Source: Prinsepia uniflora
Taxonomy: Eukaryota > Streptophyta > Magnoliopsida > Rosales > Rosaceae
DNA length: 64,000 nt
Reading direction: 5' to 3'
Assembly: GCA_032719365.1 (NCBI GenBank)
Contig: CM064872.1
Location: 21,731,572 to 21,795,571, forward strand
The translations under genes and the position numbers were made by a program. Below are positions 43,403 through 56,445 of the stretch, piece after piece. Position 1 is the first letter of the stretch. Each line of letters opens with the position of its first letter. Under the pieces are notes generated by a model. That model did no database searches. It saw nothing but the letters and a program-made list of their open reading frames with translations, and was not told where the DNA came from.

Positions 43403-46194
43403 TGACAGGACCCACCCCGAATATCCCTCGATATTTGTGGAGGATCTTGCTCCCGTCTGACAACGATTCTAAAGTACCAAAAGTAACCTTACATACATAT
43501 ACAACATAATAAACGACGTACATTGTCAGACAAGGGATAGTTAAGTTTTACAGGACCGTTGACATCACAAGTTTGACTAGTCAACAGGTTTAAAGAGCAT
43601 AGGTAATATTACAAGTAGGGATCGAAATCCTACTCTGTAAGGTGTCTGAGTGCGCAACGGTATACTTATTTCTCTGCCTCATTATCAGCCCCGGTACCTG
43701 TGCACTGGCTTGGAGGGTCAGTAAAACATCAAAGGTGTGAGTGGGCAAAAATAAACATGGATAAATACATTTGAGGAAAATCAATCTTACCCTCCAGTTT
43801 CGCAAACATGCATGCATATCATAAAACATGAGCAATAATGTGAAATCAATCAAGTATACATAGTGGACCGATAAAATCAAAACATGTTTTCCTATGGTCC
43901 ATATTTTCTCTAAACTCATGTTCCTCAAATCAGCTCAAGATATAAAGTATCTTGACACAAATATTAATAAATCACAAATATCACCAATCCTCGATATCCA
44001 CTTAACTGTCACGATGTCAATGCAACGTGTGCAACTCAGGAGTCTCACATCTGAGTACATCCTCAGGATCTACGACGTCTGGGGTGATATCATCTCCAGG
44101 ATCTACGATGTCTAGAGGATATCATCATAATCTCACACTCTTGGGATTGAGCCTCCCTCTGAGCTACTTATCTCCAGGCAGTGGATCATGACTACTCCAG
44201 GATCTACGACGTCTGGAGGAGACTATCAAATCACAGAGGATGGTATATATGGAAAAGTCACCAAATCCAGTAATCTCATTTTAAAACCATTCATGTCTCA
44301 AATCAAGTCAAAAACATTTCAACAGGGCCTATGCCCGAAACATAGCTTTCAAAAAGTAAGTTCCACAAATCCATCATAAAAAAGTGTCCAGAATTCACTT
44401 CATAAATCAAAACAATCAATTTAATCATATTCACATGTGACTCTAAATCCGAGTCAAAATCACTATCCAATTGGATCTCAAGCCCAAAATATCATTTCCA
44501 TGCAAATCCGTAAAATATATTCAAAAAGCACTACAATTCCATCAAATCATTCCCTGACTCATAATCCAAGTCAAAACCAATCTCAAATCCCGGGCCTTCG
44601 CCCAAAACAGCAATTTCACAGTTTTCTCGAAAATCGTGCCCAAAACAATATGATAATCTAGAAAATCGATAAATCATCATATCGAGTTATTAATCATGTC
44701 AAATCATGTCAAATCATATAATGAAGCATTTAAAACATATATGTAAGCATTTTGAGTAGAAAACTAAAGTCCACTCACACACCGTCCAGATTGTTCAATC
44801 TCGAGCGGTTCGCTCTCTTCCGAAGTCCTAGGAATATTCCGACCTGTCAAACAAAGTAATTTAAGGTTACCAGACTATCGTATAATCCCACATACGAATT
44901 CCCTAATCTTCAGAATTTAATAATATTATTTAAACATAAACTATACGTTCGGGCACTTAAAACTACTCTGAATCCATGTCTGGTTGACCCGAAACCAACG
45001 CAAATAGTTTTGTATCATCGAGAACATCAAAAATTATGTTGCAGACGCCCTCAAAAACTCAGCCACGAGTAAAAGCCACACGCCTGCACAGTACTGCTAC
45101 AGTGTCTCCCCTTCCACTCGGTTTTCTAATAAACGGGCTGTACACCAGCGATTTGTCCCGGTACATTCTTCATCAATTCAACCTCAATTTCTTCCATTCT
45201 TTCATCTGATTCCATCTAAACCATATTAATTTAAGTTCTGTAAGCTTAATTACTGAAATCAAGGCCTTAATCCTTACATCCCACGATGGACCTCCGAACG
45301 GGTTTCATTTTTAGTTTCACTCAATTCATCTCAGTTTTTTTAATTAATTGACACAGGAAGCATCGTGAGGTAGTAATGAACATTACTACATAATTAATTA
45401 CACAAGTTCTTACCTCAAATCGTTCGAACTCGAGCTCGATTTTTTGAAGAAATTGAAGCTTCCGTTCTAGATCAAAACGACATCAATTTCCCTCGTTTTT
45501 GTTGTGTATTGGTTCAAAATGATCTCAAGAAGTTGAATCAAGCCTCAATTTTGATCCCTAAGGCTTACCACTTTGAATTCGAATTCTCACCTTGTTTTTC
45601 AAATATTCGCATATGGGTTTTCGATTATCCTCTCGGTCCCTCGTTTTTGTCCTTCTGTTTTATTGCTCTAATCCTCTCAATTACACCAGTTTTCTCAAGG
45701 TTTTTCGAATGGTTGCTGGTTGGATCGAAGGAGATCAACGGAAGTCCTGTGTTTTTGTTTTTCCTTTTTCATTCCTTTGAACTGATAATTCTTTGCGGTA
45801 AGTGATAATAATTTTGAACTGCGAATTCTCACCCTTGGCAACCTCAGCCACTAAGTCTCAATTTGAGGTGACATATGTCACGACGGGTGGCATGAGACAT
45901 CACCCTTGTGACTCAGCCAAATCTCATAATTTGACCATTTTACCCTTCGGTCGTCAAATTACCGATTTACCTCTGATCTTTGCAGATCCGTAACATTCAC
46001 ATCCGAGCTCCATTTTCGACGTGCCACCTGCCTACGAACTCAGTGTCTCGAGACCTACACAATGGTCCTCGAAAAATGTACAAAAAGTATTCCAAACAAA
46101 AATTCAACGTCTAGCCACACTCCTCCAAGGGTAAAAACGTCATTTTACATATTATTTTATAAATTTACATTATTTGGATTTCCGGGGTGTTACA
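43403..46194 (-). mobile_element. Solo LTR, 2.8 kb (TSD TAGTA)
   Basis: It runs TGACAGGACCC...GGGGTGTTACA on plus, so it reads on minus. TAGTA flanks it exactly (43398-43402 and 46195-46199). There is no interior. It contains hairpins CTCAG/CTGAG and CTCCAG/CTGGAG around loops like gatctacgacgt (44035-44218), GGGC/GCCC units (44325, 44592) and the palindrome GTGACATATGTCAC (45868-45881). It interrupts an Athila-like tail. The frames within are not genes. Confidence 0.94.
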
Positions 46195-46199
46195 TAGTA

Positions 46200-48497
46200 G
46201 TAGCAAGTTTTGTCTCCTGAGGGTTGTAACAACACGACACCCACAAACGTTTTACTTAAACAAATAAGGTGCTGGAAATTATACATCAACGTGTTAATAT
46301 GAACCAAAAATAGAGAAAATGCTTTGCCAAACCAAGAAATATGCCATACCTGCGAGTTTCATGTTTTAAGTGCATGTACAAACATTTTAAATGATCAAGC
46401 TTGAAAACACTGTCATCTAAGCACCCTAGAAAGATTTTGCCTCGACTCTAATCGTCATTAGGCATCACTCAATGCACACAAGAATCCTAGGAAGGAATTG
46501 CAAGAGTTTATGTAAGTCAATCAAAGTTAATCATATATAAATTACAAGAAAAATGGCATTTTATAAAAAATAGATCTCAAGGAAGGAATTGGCATTTAAG
46601 AACATAAGCATGTACCTTTAATCCTTAGCATGATTGTCCGCAATATCAAATAGGTCTTTACCATTGGTTATAACGGGGCTAGGCTCTTGGGTAAAGAAGA
46701 AATGATGGGATTCAAGAACATGAGTTGTGCCAAGGCATGAGAAGTCATGGCTCGATCTTTGATTCTTCTGAAATTTCTCTTTTCTTCTCCTTGCTTGAGT
46801 CCCACGACAATGTGCCTTTCTTTAAGGTACTTGGCTCACTTGATTCAACTCACACTATTTCCTTTCCGATATATTTCTTTTTCTTGTTTTTCTTTACTTT
46901 CTTTGAAATCTTTTTCTTTCCTTGAACTCTTTTGGGTTCATAATGAACAGTTTTGTTTTAATGAATATATATATATTTTTCTTTGAGTTGAACCAAGATC
47001 ATGCAATAACTTTCTCAAACTTCTAAAGAAATGTGACAAATTGAGTTTTGAATGCACGCCAATTACATGGAATATACTGTTACTTCTCTCTTTCTCACGA
47101 AGAATCTCATTTGATGCAACATCAAGGCAAGTTCAGATTATAGGGTATGGCCATAATGAGTAGCTGAAATTTTTGGGTAGGTTGCAATGTGGGTGATGAA
47201 AGAAATAGCTAAGTGTTTTGCTGCCAAGAGGCTTAGGGAGCATGCAATTGGGAAGGAAAAGGTTTTTCGAAGGTTAAGCACATATAGCCTATATCACCTC
47301 TTACAAACAATCACACATCGAATGAAGAACATATATAAAATAAGGTTCTTTAAATATCAATGCAAATATAATGAGAGCATATAATTTGAACAAAAGTGAA
47401 GGCTGTTTAACAGTATAAACAAGTAGATCACTCAAAAATAGTAGAAATAGGCTCAAAGTTCTCACAAGGTAGTATCCACTAATTTTAGAGGGTTGCTCAA
47501 GTTCAATTGCTTTGGTTACTTTATCATTTAAATATGGCATTGTGAAGTGCATAATTTTGAGTTCAATTGTCATGGAATGATTCATAGCTAAGAACAAGCA
47601 ATTCACATGGTTTATACATTCCTATTAACGCATTTAGTAAAAAAGACTAGCATTAAATCAGAAAGAAAAAAAAAACAACAAACAATAAAAATAGAAAACT
47701 GGAAAAAATGGTCGTGTACCCTAAAACATGCATGTTTTTAACAAGATTTAAAGTTCACACCCCCAAACCTAAATGAAACATTGTCCTCAATGTTCCAAAT
47801 AATAAACAAGATATGTTGATTTGCTTATGCAAGGTCTGGTTATTAGCACTCAATTAATGCATTGCTCAATTTAAAACCATTTTTGTGTAGACAAAGCATT
47901 GGCAAATGAGGATTGTTCTAGACTGGAGAATTGAGGGACATTGAAAACAGTTAGTAGAGGGAATAAAGATAAGGGGGTTTAAAAGTGTGCAACCGATGTT
48001 ACGTTTAACAACTAAGAATTTAAATGACTTATGCTAATTGTACCTGCAAACTATAGATTAGTTTCATAGACAAAACTGACCCTTTTACATAAGCAAATCA
48101 AAATCAACAATTACATTATTTACTCTGCTCCAAACTAACATATATACAAGCCACACCATCATCCACTTACCATGTCAACACGCCAATAAGTGTACGTACC
48201 TAACCAATCATGAAATCCTACCTTCATTACCATAATAAATTCTTCATATTATAAATGCTCCGAATCGCGGTTATAAACACTTACAATATGATTCACCTTA
48301 GTTGTTGATTGAATGCTCCGAATCATGAACATCCATTAAATCACCTCAAACTAAATCTAAATGCTCCAAATCGCATATATAAACACTTAGCGTTAATTTG
48401 AAGATTAAACACAAGAACCCCTTAGTCCAATTGTTCAAGACCACCACCGACTTGCATCCTCCTTCCCTTACTAATCAAACTAATGTCAAAGGCTGCT
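46200..48497 (-). mobile_element. Athila-like 3' tail, minus strand
   Basis: Together with 43297-43402 this is a non-coding retroelement tail. Reversed, 47757-47797 reads 'ggaacattgaggacaatg' followed by ggtttgggggtg, and 43302-43345 reads 'gggactagcaaaagatagg' and 'tttggggctatttgata', both usual near the 3' end of such elements. No gene is recognised. The right end is cut by the gypsy element at 48498. Confidence 0.5.
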
Positions 48498-48875
48498 TGA
48501 TGCAGGAGCATCAAATAAATTCTCTAAGTCTAGACTTTGTTAACTAAGAGGTTTAAGCGCTCGTTAGAATTTTTATAATTATTGTTATTGTTTATTTCTT
48601 TCCAGTTTTGTAGTCCTTATAGGACTAGGATTAATTAGGCAGTTCCTAATCTGTTCAGGATTCTAACTAAATAAGGACTAGGATGTCTAGGGTTTTTATG
48701 TGCTGGTATAACTAGGTCATTACAGAGGTTTCTTTAGCAGTTTTTTTATCAATAATAAATCAGAATTATCAGAGTTTTCTCTTGGGTTTACCCCAGAGCT
48801 TAAGATATTCGTTCCTATTTTATTCTATTTCTCTTCTTCTTGTTGTGTTCTTGGATTCTGTGTTGCTGGCCCACA
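48498..48875 (+). repeat. 5' LTR of the chromodomain gypsy element
   Basis: 378 bp, TGATGCAGGAGCATCA...GCCCACA. The first 16 bases form a small inverted repeat (TGATGC/GCATCA). A polyadenylation-like AATAAT/AATAAA lies near 48752. Confidence 0.85.
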
Positions 48876-48881
48876 TTAACT

Positions 48882-48893
48882 TGGTATCAGAGC
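48882..48893 (+). other. Primer-binding site, initiator tRNA-Met
   Basis: TGGTATCAGAGC lies six bases after the LTR, immediately before the gag ATG at 48896. Confidence 0.93.
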
Positions 48894-48895
48894 TC

Positions 48896-50143
48896 ATGGC
48901 TGGGCGTGGTCGAGGGCGCGGTAGAGGAACCCAAGTCGAACCAGGGATGAATGAGTTACGGAATTTGGTTGAGGACTTGGCAAGAGCGGTGCATGCTCTC
49001 CAAGCACAGGAGCGTGCGAGAGCCCATATGGAGATTCCGGAAGGCAATCGCAACCCCTTTGGCATACTAGACGGTAGCCTAAGGGATGAAGACAGCGAGG
49101 ACGATGACGCACATGACGTCCATAATCCTGCAGATCGTGAACGCGCAAGATTAGAAGAACGGTTGGTTCGTGTGTTGGACTTGAATGGTGGGGGTATCAG
49201 AATTGAGGCTGCTGATTTTTTTGGAAGGATGCACGCTGAAGATTATTTAGACTGGGAAGCAAGTTTGGAAAATTATTTTGAGTGGAAACCGATGGCTGAA
49301 GACAGGAAGGTGTTGTTTGTCAAGCTCAAGTTGAAGAATGCTGCCCTTCAATGGTGGAAGAGAGTTGAAAAACAGCGTGCTCGACAAGGAAAGGCAAAAA
49401 TCAATACATGGGGGCATATGAAAGAAAAGTTGCGAAAACAATTTTTGCCAGCCAACTATACCATGGAGTTGTACGAAAAGTTTCATCACTTGAAACAACG
49501 AGGGATGAGCATAGAAGAATACACCGCTGAATTTAATAATCTGTCTATCCGAGTTGGGTTGAACGAGACTAATGAACAAATGACGTCTCGTTATCTTTCC
49601 GGCTTGAATGAGTCCATTAGGGAAGAGATGGGTGTAGCCCGTTTGTTCAACTTAGAGGACGCTCACCAATATGCATTAACAGCAGAAAAACGGATCTCAC
49701 GGCGAAGTAGCCGAAGGGCTATTTCAGGTCGCCCAGATAGTAATTGGCAGAGGAATACAGCTGCTGCCCGGGGCGCTCGCAATTTCTACCAACATGTCCC
49801 AAGTGCTGGAACTAGTGGGAGAAATTTAGGTGGGGAAAAGGGGAAGGAGCTAATGAAGTTTGGCCCTCCCAACAGCGAAGGTGTAAACCAACCTACGGCT
49901 GGTAGCACTTCCAAAATCCGCTGTTTTACTTGCAGGGAGATGGGTCATACATCCTATGCATGTCCTCAAAGAAGAGTGAACTTGGCTGAGTTTGAAGAGG
50001 GAGAAACAAAGTTTGATTCCCCAACCTATGACACATACGATGAAGATGAAGAAGGTATTGACATATTCCCGATGGAAGGAGAGTCTCTAGTCGTCATACG
50101 GGTGTTAACCACTCCTAGGGTCACAAAGGTTGAAGAGGACTAG
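48896..50143 (+). pseudogene. gag: gag of the chromodomain gypsy element
   Basis: The start is ATGGCTGGGC three bases after the primer site; the longer open frame from 48782 lies in the LTR and is ignored. There are 415 codons to a TAG at 50141-50143. The N-terminus is a GRGRGRG run. The gag core is at about residues 110-260 (DYLDWEASLENYFEW, LQWWKRVEKQR, YLSGLNESIREEM). A CCHC knuckle CFTCREMGHTSYAC begins at residue 343. An acidic tail follows. The frame continues straight into pol after the TAG, where relatives have an uninterrupted polyprotein, so the stop is probably a single-base nonsense change. Confidence 0.9.
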
Positions 50144-52702
50144 AGACGCCGGAGTATTTTCAGAACCCGAGTTCTTTGTGATGGGAAGGTATGCAACTTG
50201 ATCCTTGATAGGGGAAGTACTGAAAATATTGTTTCAAAGGAGGCAGTGGACAAATTGAAGTTGCCAATAGAGAAACATCTGGACCCCTACAAAGTACAAT
50301 GGTTTCGAAAGGGTAATGAGGTCCGAGTCACCTCACGGTGCTTAGTTAAATTTACTATGGGTAATTCCATCGATGATGAAGCGTGGTGTGACATCCTTGA
50401 GATGGATGCATGTCACATTTTATTGGGGAGGCCTTGGTTATTTGATAGAGATATGACACACTCCACTAAAGCTAACACCCATACCTTTCATAAAGATGGC
50501 AGAAAAGTAACCTTACACCCGCTCAAAGAAGAGCCACGCAGCACTCCCATTGACGCCAAAATTAGTGTTCTCGTGACAGGTCATAAGTTTGAAATTGAGA
50601 GTAAGGAGCAGGGGGTTATGTATGCTCTTGTTTCAAGAGAGGTACGGGAAAATCTGCCAGTCCAGTTAAGTGAATACCCAAAAGAAGTACAGCAGGTGTT
50701 GGAAGAATTTAAGGAGCTGGTTGGCGAGGAGTTACCTCCGGGATTACCACCGATGAGGAGCATTCAACATGCTATTGACTTAGTGCATGGTGCTGCGCTT
50801 CCCAACCTCCCTGCTTATCGTATGCCACCAGCACATAGAGCTGAGATTCAGCAGCAGGTAGAGGGTCTAATTGCTAAGGGCCTTGTGCGTGAGAGCAAAA
50901 GCCCTTGCGCTGTGCCGGCCTTACTAACACCCAAGAAGGATGGAACATGGAGAATGTGCGTCGACAGCCGTGCTATTAACAAAATCACAATAAAATACAG
51001 GTTCCCTATTCTGCGGTTAGAAGACATGTTGGATATGTTGGCGGGATCCAGAGTATTCTCCAAGATAGACCTAAGAAGTGGGTATCATCAAATTCGCATG
51101 AGAAGTGGGGATGAGTGGAAAACAGCCTTCAAAACACCCAATGGACTCTATGAGTGGTTAGTGATGCTCTTCGGACTCTCCAATGCTCCTAGCACATTTA
51201 TGCAAGTTATGACTGAGGTACTCAAACCCTTCCTAAATTCATTTGTGGTTGTTTACTTTGATGACATCTTAATATATAGTCGTACACGGGCAGAACACTT
51301 GGCCCATCTACGACAAGTCATGGAGGTTCTCTATCATGAGAAGTTGTATGTCAACCTAAAGAAGTGTTCATTCCTATGCGACAAAGTAGTGTTTCTTGGG
51401 TTTATTGTTTCATCTGAGGGGTTGCAGGTTGATCCTGAGAAAATCCGAGCTATCAATGAGTGGCCAATCCCACAATCTGTGGAAGATGTTCGAAGCTTTC
51501 ATGGGCTGGTGTCATTTTATAGGAGATTTATTCGGAATTTTAGTTCCCACATGAGCCTAATAACTGAATGTTTAAAGGCAACTAGATTTGAGTGGTCAAA
51601 ATCAGCTCACAAAGCATTCGAAGAGGTGAAAAGAAAAATGACAGAAGCTCCGGTACTTACACTCCCAGATTTTGAAAAGCTGTTTACTACTGAGTGGGAT
51701 GCATCACATGTGGGCATAGGGGCTATTTTGAGTCAAGAAGGTAGGCCGGTAGAATTTTTCAGTGAGAAATTAGCAGGCGCTAAGTGTCGCTACTCCGCCT
51801 ATGATCTGGAATTTTATGCTGTAGTCCGTGCAATACGACATTGGGAACATTATCTTGCTTATCAAGAGTTTGTGGTTTATTCAGATCATCAAGCATTACG
51901 GTACTTAAATACCCAACAGAAGTTGAGCAATCGACATGCCAAGTGGAGCTCATATCTTCAAGAGTTCAACTTTAGCCTCAAGTATAAGACGGGTGAATCT
52001 AATAGAGTTGCTGATGCCTTAAGCCGAAGGCATACCTTACTGGCCGTGATGCATACCCAAGTCATTGGATTTGAGGAGCTAAAACAGCACTACGTCGCAG
52101 ACCCATATTTCAGTCCTATAGTCGCAGAACTCCAAGGTCCCAACGAAGGGAGGATGCTTCCATTTCAAATGCACGATGGGTATGTTTTCAAGGGAAATTT
52201 GTTGTGTATTCCAGAAGGGTCGTTACGCGAACAAATTATACGAGAACTACACGGCAATGGGTTAGGAGGACATTTTGGAAGGGATAAAACAATGGCAATG
52301 GTGGCTGAACGTTATTATTGGCCTGGAATGTACAAGGATGTGAATAGATTAGTACAGAGGTGTCATGTTTGTCAACTTGGCAAGGGCACTTCACAAAACA
52401 GAGGGTTATACACACCACTACCAGTGGCTGAAACTCCTTGGGTACATATTAGCATGGATTTTGTGTTGGGTCTTCCGTGGACAGCAAGGGGACATGACAA
52501 CATTTATGTGGTGGTGGACCGTTTTTCAAAAATGGCCCATTTCATACCATGTTCGCGAACTGCAGATGCTACACATGTGGCTGATTTATTCTTCAAAAAG
52601 GTGGTGCGATTACATGGGGTGCCAACTACAATTGTTTCTGACAGGGATGTCAAGTTTACTGGTCATTTTTGGAGAACCTTATGGAGGAAGTTGGGGAACT
52701 GA
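50144..52702 (+). pseudogene. pol: pol: protease, reverse transcriptase, RNase H, integrase
   Basis: It is in the same frame as gag. The protease region has ILDRGSTENIVS at about 50198, where relatives carry D-G-G, so the second motif position is changed to Arg. Reverse transcriptase has LLTPKKDGTWRMCVD and YFDD (51254). RNase H has WDASHVGIG, LEFYAVVRAI, YSDHQALRYL and NRVADALSRR. Integrase has an HHCC zinc finger (about 52245-52365), then ISMDFVLGLP and SDRDVKFTGHF, the first two acidic catalytic positions. The frame ends at TGA 52700-52702 through a one-base shift, and reading continues in another frame. Confidence 0.93.
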
Positions 52703-53226
52703 TTTAATATACTCTAGCACTTGCCAACCTCAAACTGATGGTCAAACTGAAGTAGTCAACCGGAGCTTGGGCAACTTGCTGAGGTGCCTTGTCAGGGGTC
52801 ATGTGCAATCATGGGATACTGTACTCCCTCAAGCTGAGTTTGCCTATAATAACTCGGTAAACAGGTCCACGAAGAAGACACCGCAACACTTCAAATTAAC
52901 CCAATTTTCAATGTTTCTGACCTGTATCCATTTCGGGGGTTTGATAAAGAGCCAGTCTCAACAGAAGCTCAGGTTCAGCAGTTGCCGAAAACTCAACCAG
53001 ACATTATTGAAGAAGTGCTAGATGTTAAGGAGGTGAAATCCAAGAGGGGTCATCAGTATAGGCGGTTCTTGGTGAAATGGTTGGGCAAACATGCTAGTGA
53101 GAGCACTTGGATGGGTGAAAATGATTTACAGAGGGTTGATCCAGAGATATATGCTGAAGTTGTCAAAGCTTTCTCGCCGGAGTCGAGTTCTTCCCAACCT
53201 GCTAGCCCACATTACTGCTGCTAGTA
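52703..53226 (+). pseudogene. Integrase C-terminus and chromodomain, frameshifted and deleted
   Basis: In the shifted frame the third integrase acidic position is present (CQPQTDGQTEVVNR, about 52725-52765) up to NRSTKKTP near 52880. About 120 residues expected in this family are then absent and the text resumes at the 'INPIFNVSDLYPF'-type block (about 52896). The final part, 53010-53160, is a chromodomain (RRFLVKWLGKHASESTWM), thought to target chromatin. It ends at TAG 53222-53224. Confidence 0.88.
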
Positions 53227-53264
53227 CCTGTGTATGTCGAGCCTTCTCCTTATTCTGTTTATGA

Positions 53265-54000
53265 ATAAGGGCTGCCAGTCTAGACCCCACATCACCACCT
53301 CTTCCTCTCCCCCGGCCTCCAGTATTATTAGAAGACATGTTGCTGCCTTGCACATCTCCCTCTAGAGCAAAAAGGTCGTCTGCTCAAGTCAATGGTCGTG
53401 TCCAGGTACAGGAACACATAATCATTAGTAGCACCCCACCATTGATGACCCTCCATTGAAAAATCGACAACGGTTCCACGCATCGAGGGATCATCCACTC
53501 ATATACGACCATGGACTCTCGCAAATAGCCCAATGCAATAATTTCCCCACGATCTATCCGCATCCAATATCGCTTTAACCAGGCCCCCAATTTTTTTAAC
53601 GACATCCAATGTCATATTCAACATTGGAATCCTATAGAATTGGACCCAAAATAAGAGTGGCTCATTCTCAGACTTAGAGGGTTCCTAGTTCGCGACCCCT
53701 CCTCCAAAACCACCAAAGCCTCCATGAAAACCCACTACTCCATATCCAATACCCGATGCATATCCTGACGCTCAACAAAGCATGTGAGGAATTTTTTTTG
53801 TTCCAATCACACGAAGTGACACATCAGCACGTCCCTTCCAAATCCGAGAAAATGAATGCATGAATGCCTTATTATTAATCGACTTGTCGGTATAAACTTC
53901 GACCATAAGGCTGAACACCAGGGGAAAATCCTCAACCTCCTTCTATAATACTTGGATTCCTCTTATCTCTTTCTTAGATAGGCGGAGATGAGAACCAAAA
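53265..54000 (-). pseudogene. DUF4283-like / LINE ORF1-type gag protein, decayed
   Basis: Read on minus, about 53940-53800 gives a frame with VYTDKSINNKAFMHSF and IWKGRADVSLR. 53665-53590 gives FWVQFYRIPMLNM and KKIGGLVKAI, and then a DADR phrase. These match the order of the plant DUF4283 domain found in LINE ORF1 and related zinc-knuckle proteins. Frames are broken by stops and shifts. The frame 53353-53126 contains a GRGRGRGG run and may belong to another fragment. It lies tail to tail with the gypsy element. Confidence 0.6.
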
Positions 54001-56445
54001 CGTCACTGGAGCACTCCTCAAAGTCCATGATAGCAGCTTCAACACGACCACAAACAAAAGCCAGCATGATGCTCAGAAGCGGAAACATGGCACATGAATG
54101 GCGAATCCCACGACCTCGAGAGGTTGAACTGTACCACTGGATCACTGAGAACCTCAGTACCCAAGCGTGATAAGCAAAACGGATGATAAGCCCAAGCAAC
54201 CACGACAAGGAGGATTGCGGCGCACTAAACCCTAGTAGATGTGAAGGAAACAAAAACTCTCTTTACGAGAGACTTGATTACATATGTTTCATAGATAAAA
54301 GTGGATGCTTTTATTTCATTGTAAAAGAAATAATAATAATAGAGAGGAAGAAATATTACATTATATACATTAGTTAAGATTACATTATATACATTAATTA
54401 TTCACTTTGTCTTTTACTAAATTTGAACCCTAGAGTTTTGACATAATATGTGGAGAGAAACACTATTATATCGTAATTCTAAGTTTCTAAATGACACTGT
54501 AATTATGCATAATATGTTGGATAGAATGTCCCTCCTCATTTTGAGTAAAAGAAAATAAAGAAAAAAATAAAAAAATTGTAACTAATAAAGTTATAGAAGA
54601 TTTAGACGAAATAACGGAGAGATGTTCTTTCTACTATCTAAATATAGCATTGGTCTTTGTTTATATAAGAATGAGGCTTATGCCTCATATTGATATCATC
54701 TCAAATGGTTTTATACGAGAGAAAAAAAAAAGGGGGATTAGTCAAGGAATTCTTCAAGAATGAGTATATCTCTTCAAAGAGCAAGAGATCTTCACAAGGT
54801 TGAGAAAAGGTGTATAAAGGGTGAAACAAGTTTGTGTATATAATGAATGTGGAAACACTCCGTGGATGTAGGAAAATAGTTGAACCACGTCAATTTTTGT
54901 GTGTTCTTATATTGTACTTATCATCATCCTGACTTAATTTTAGTTCCATCAATTAATAACGAAGAAGATTAAATACCAACATAATATTCAGGTTGAATTT
55001 AACTCTCACAAAATACAAGGTTGATAATTAACTATTACAACACCATGTATAGTTTCACTCCCCGTATAGTATGATGTCAAACTGTCAAGGCAATGTACGT
55101 AAACAATATTATTTATGTAATTGTCATTTTGTTTTGTCCAAAAAGTTCATGGTGAATCCAAGGTCATTGTTCAGTAGCTCTTGATCGAGGGGCTATCTCG
55201 AGTTCGAAGGAGTGGACTCATTAGGGATTTCTCTCTATAGATGAATGATGTAGTGACTAGTATGGGTAGACTAAAAGTTGTGGGCTATGAAGCCTTGATG
55301 TTACAATCTTACCCTAGATGGGCTAACCATTAAGCAGGCTCCGTTCACGACCCGATAAATTTTCTTGTAATAAAGTGATTGTGAGGCAAGCAGGTAAATA
55401 GCATGCACTATTCTTTTCTATGCATTCTTCTTAATGTATCTAAGGACTTTAATAAATTTTTTTTCTATTATAGTCCAAACTCAGTTTATGTTATGTTCAG
55501 AATATCCATGTTAGCAGCTTGTTATTTAATTAGATGGTAGTTAGACATGCAAACTTCTTCATGTTGGAATGATGATATTGGACTAGAACACGAGGTTGGT
55601 TTCATGATTTAGAATTAGCCATAACACATTGGTTGATATATCGCAAATATCTTGAACAAACTTAAAGAAAATATTGTATTGTAATGGAGATTAATTACAA
55701 ACAATTAAAAGGTGAATTCTTAAATACTGAAGTAGAAAGTAAATTAAAAGTGTTGAAAGTAAACTATTTCTTCTGCAATCAAGCCTTGAGTAGGCATGTT
55801 GTTCAAGAAACCATCAACCGGATGAACATCAATTAGAATCATTCTATAAGTTGGTAGAGTATTCAGATGACATGATGATGTCGACATTTGGGTGTTTGAT
55901 GTCTCAAAGAATGATTTGATTGGCACTTGGAATGAGTTTGGTGCTAGATGGTCTCCAAAACTTGTGAAAGCAAGTCGAGATGAAGAAGATTGTTAAAAAA
56001 AATTTAAACTAACTTGGGTTGCAAGTCAGAATGAAGGAGAGCTTGCTTGTTCTTAGTTTAAGGACTGAGAGGGCTAGGAGGAAAATTGAATCTTGATTCT
56101 AGATCAGAAGAAATAGGTTGTGTCTAAAGTGGCGGGCTTTTGAATAAAGAAATTTTTGAAGGTATGCTGTTCTTTGAAATTAATTGAGTTTAATAAAATT
56201 TTATAATTGTTTGATTGATTGGTTGTTCCTTGAGAAAAATATTTTTTCTCCTTTTATAAGCAGTTTTTTCTCTTTTTATAAGCAGTTCGATGGTGTACTT
56301 TGCTTGCCACATGAACTTTCATGTGGACTTGCTTGGGATAACTTTGTAGCATTCCACTTCCTTGGCTCTGACAATTTCAGAGTCGGCAGATCCAAATTTC
56401 TTCGTTCTTTTCTTCACCTTCAAATCTCACAAATCACAATTTTAG
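54001..56445. other. Intergenic, AT-rich, no gene recognised
   Basis: The short repeat 'ttacattatatacatta' occurs twice (54356 and 54382). At 55880-55995 the plus strand reads DDVDIWVFDVSKNDLIGTW and then NEFGARWSPKLVKAS before a stop. It looks protein-like but could not be assigned, and it is closed upstream by a stop. The direct repeat ctttttataagcagtt lies at about 56252-56287. Confidence 0.45.

Larger units (their letters stand above)
48498..53226 (+). mobile_element. Chromodomain Ty3/gypsy element, 3' LTR lost
   Basis: It consists of a 5' LTR (48498-48875), a primer site, one gag-pol frame with a nonsense codon, a frameshift and an internal deletion near the end of integrase, and a chromodomain tail. 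It belongs to the chromovirus branch because of the C-terminal chromodomain and the tRNA-iMet primer. A 3' LTR is not present downstream, so the element is broken at its 3' end. Confidence 0.92.
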
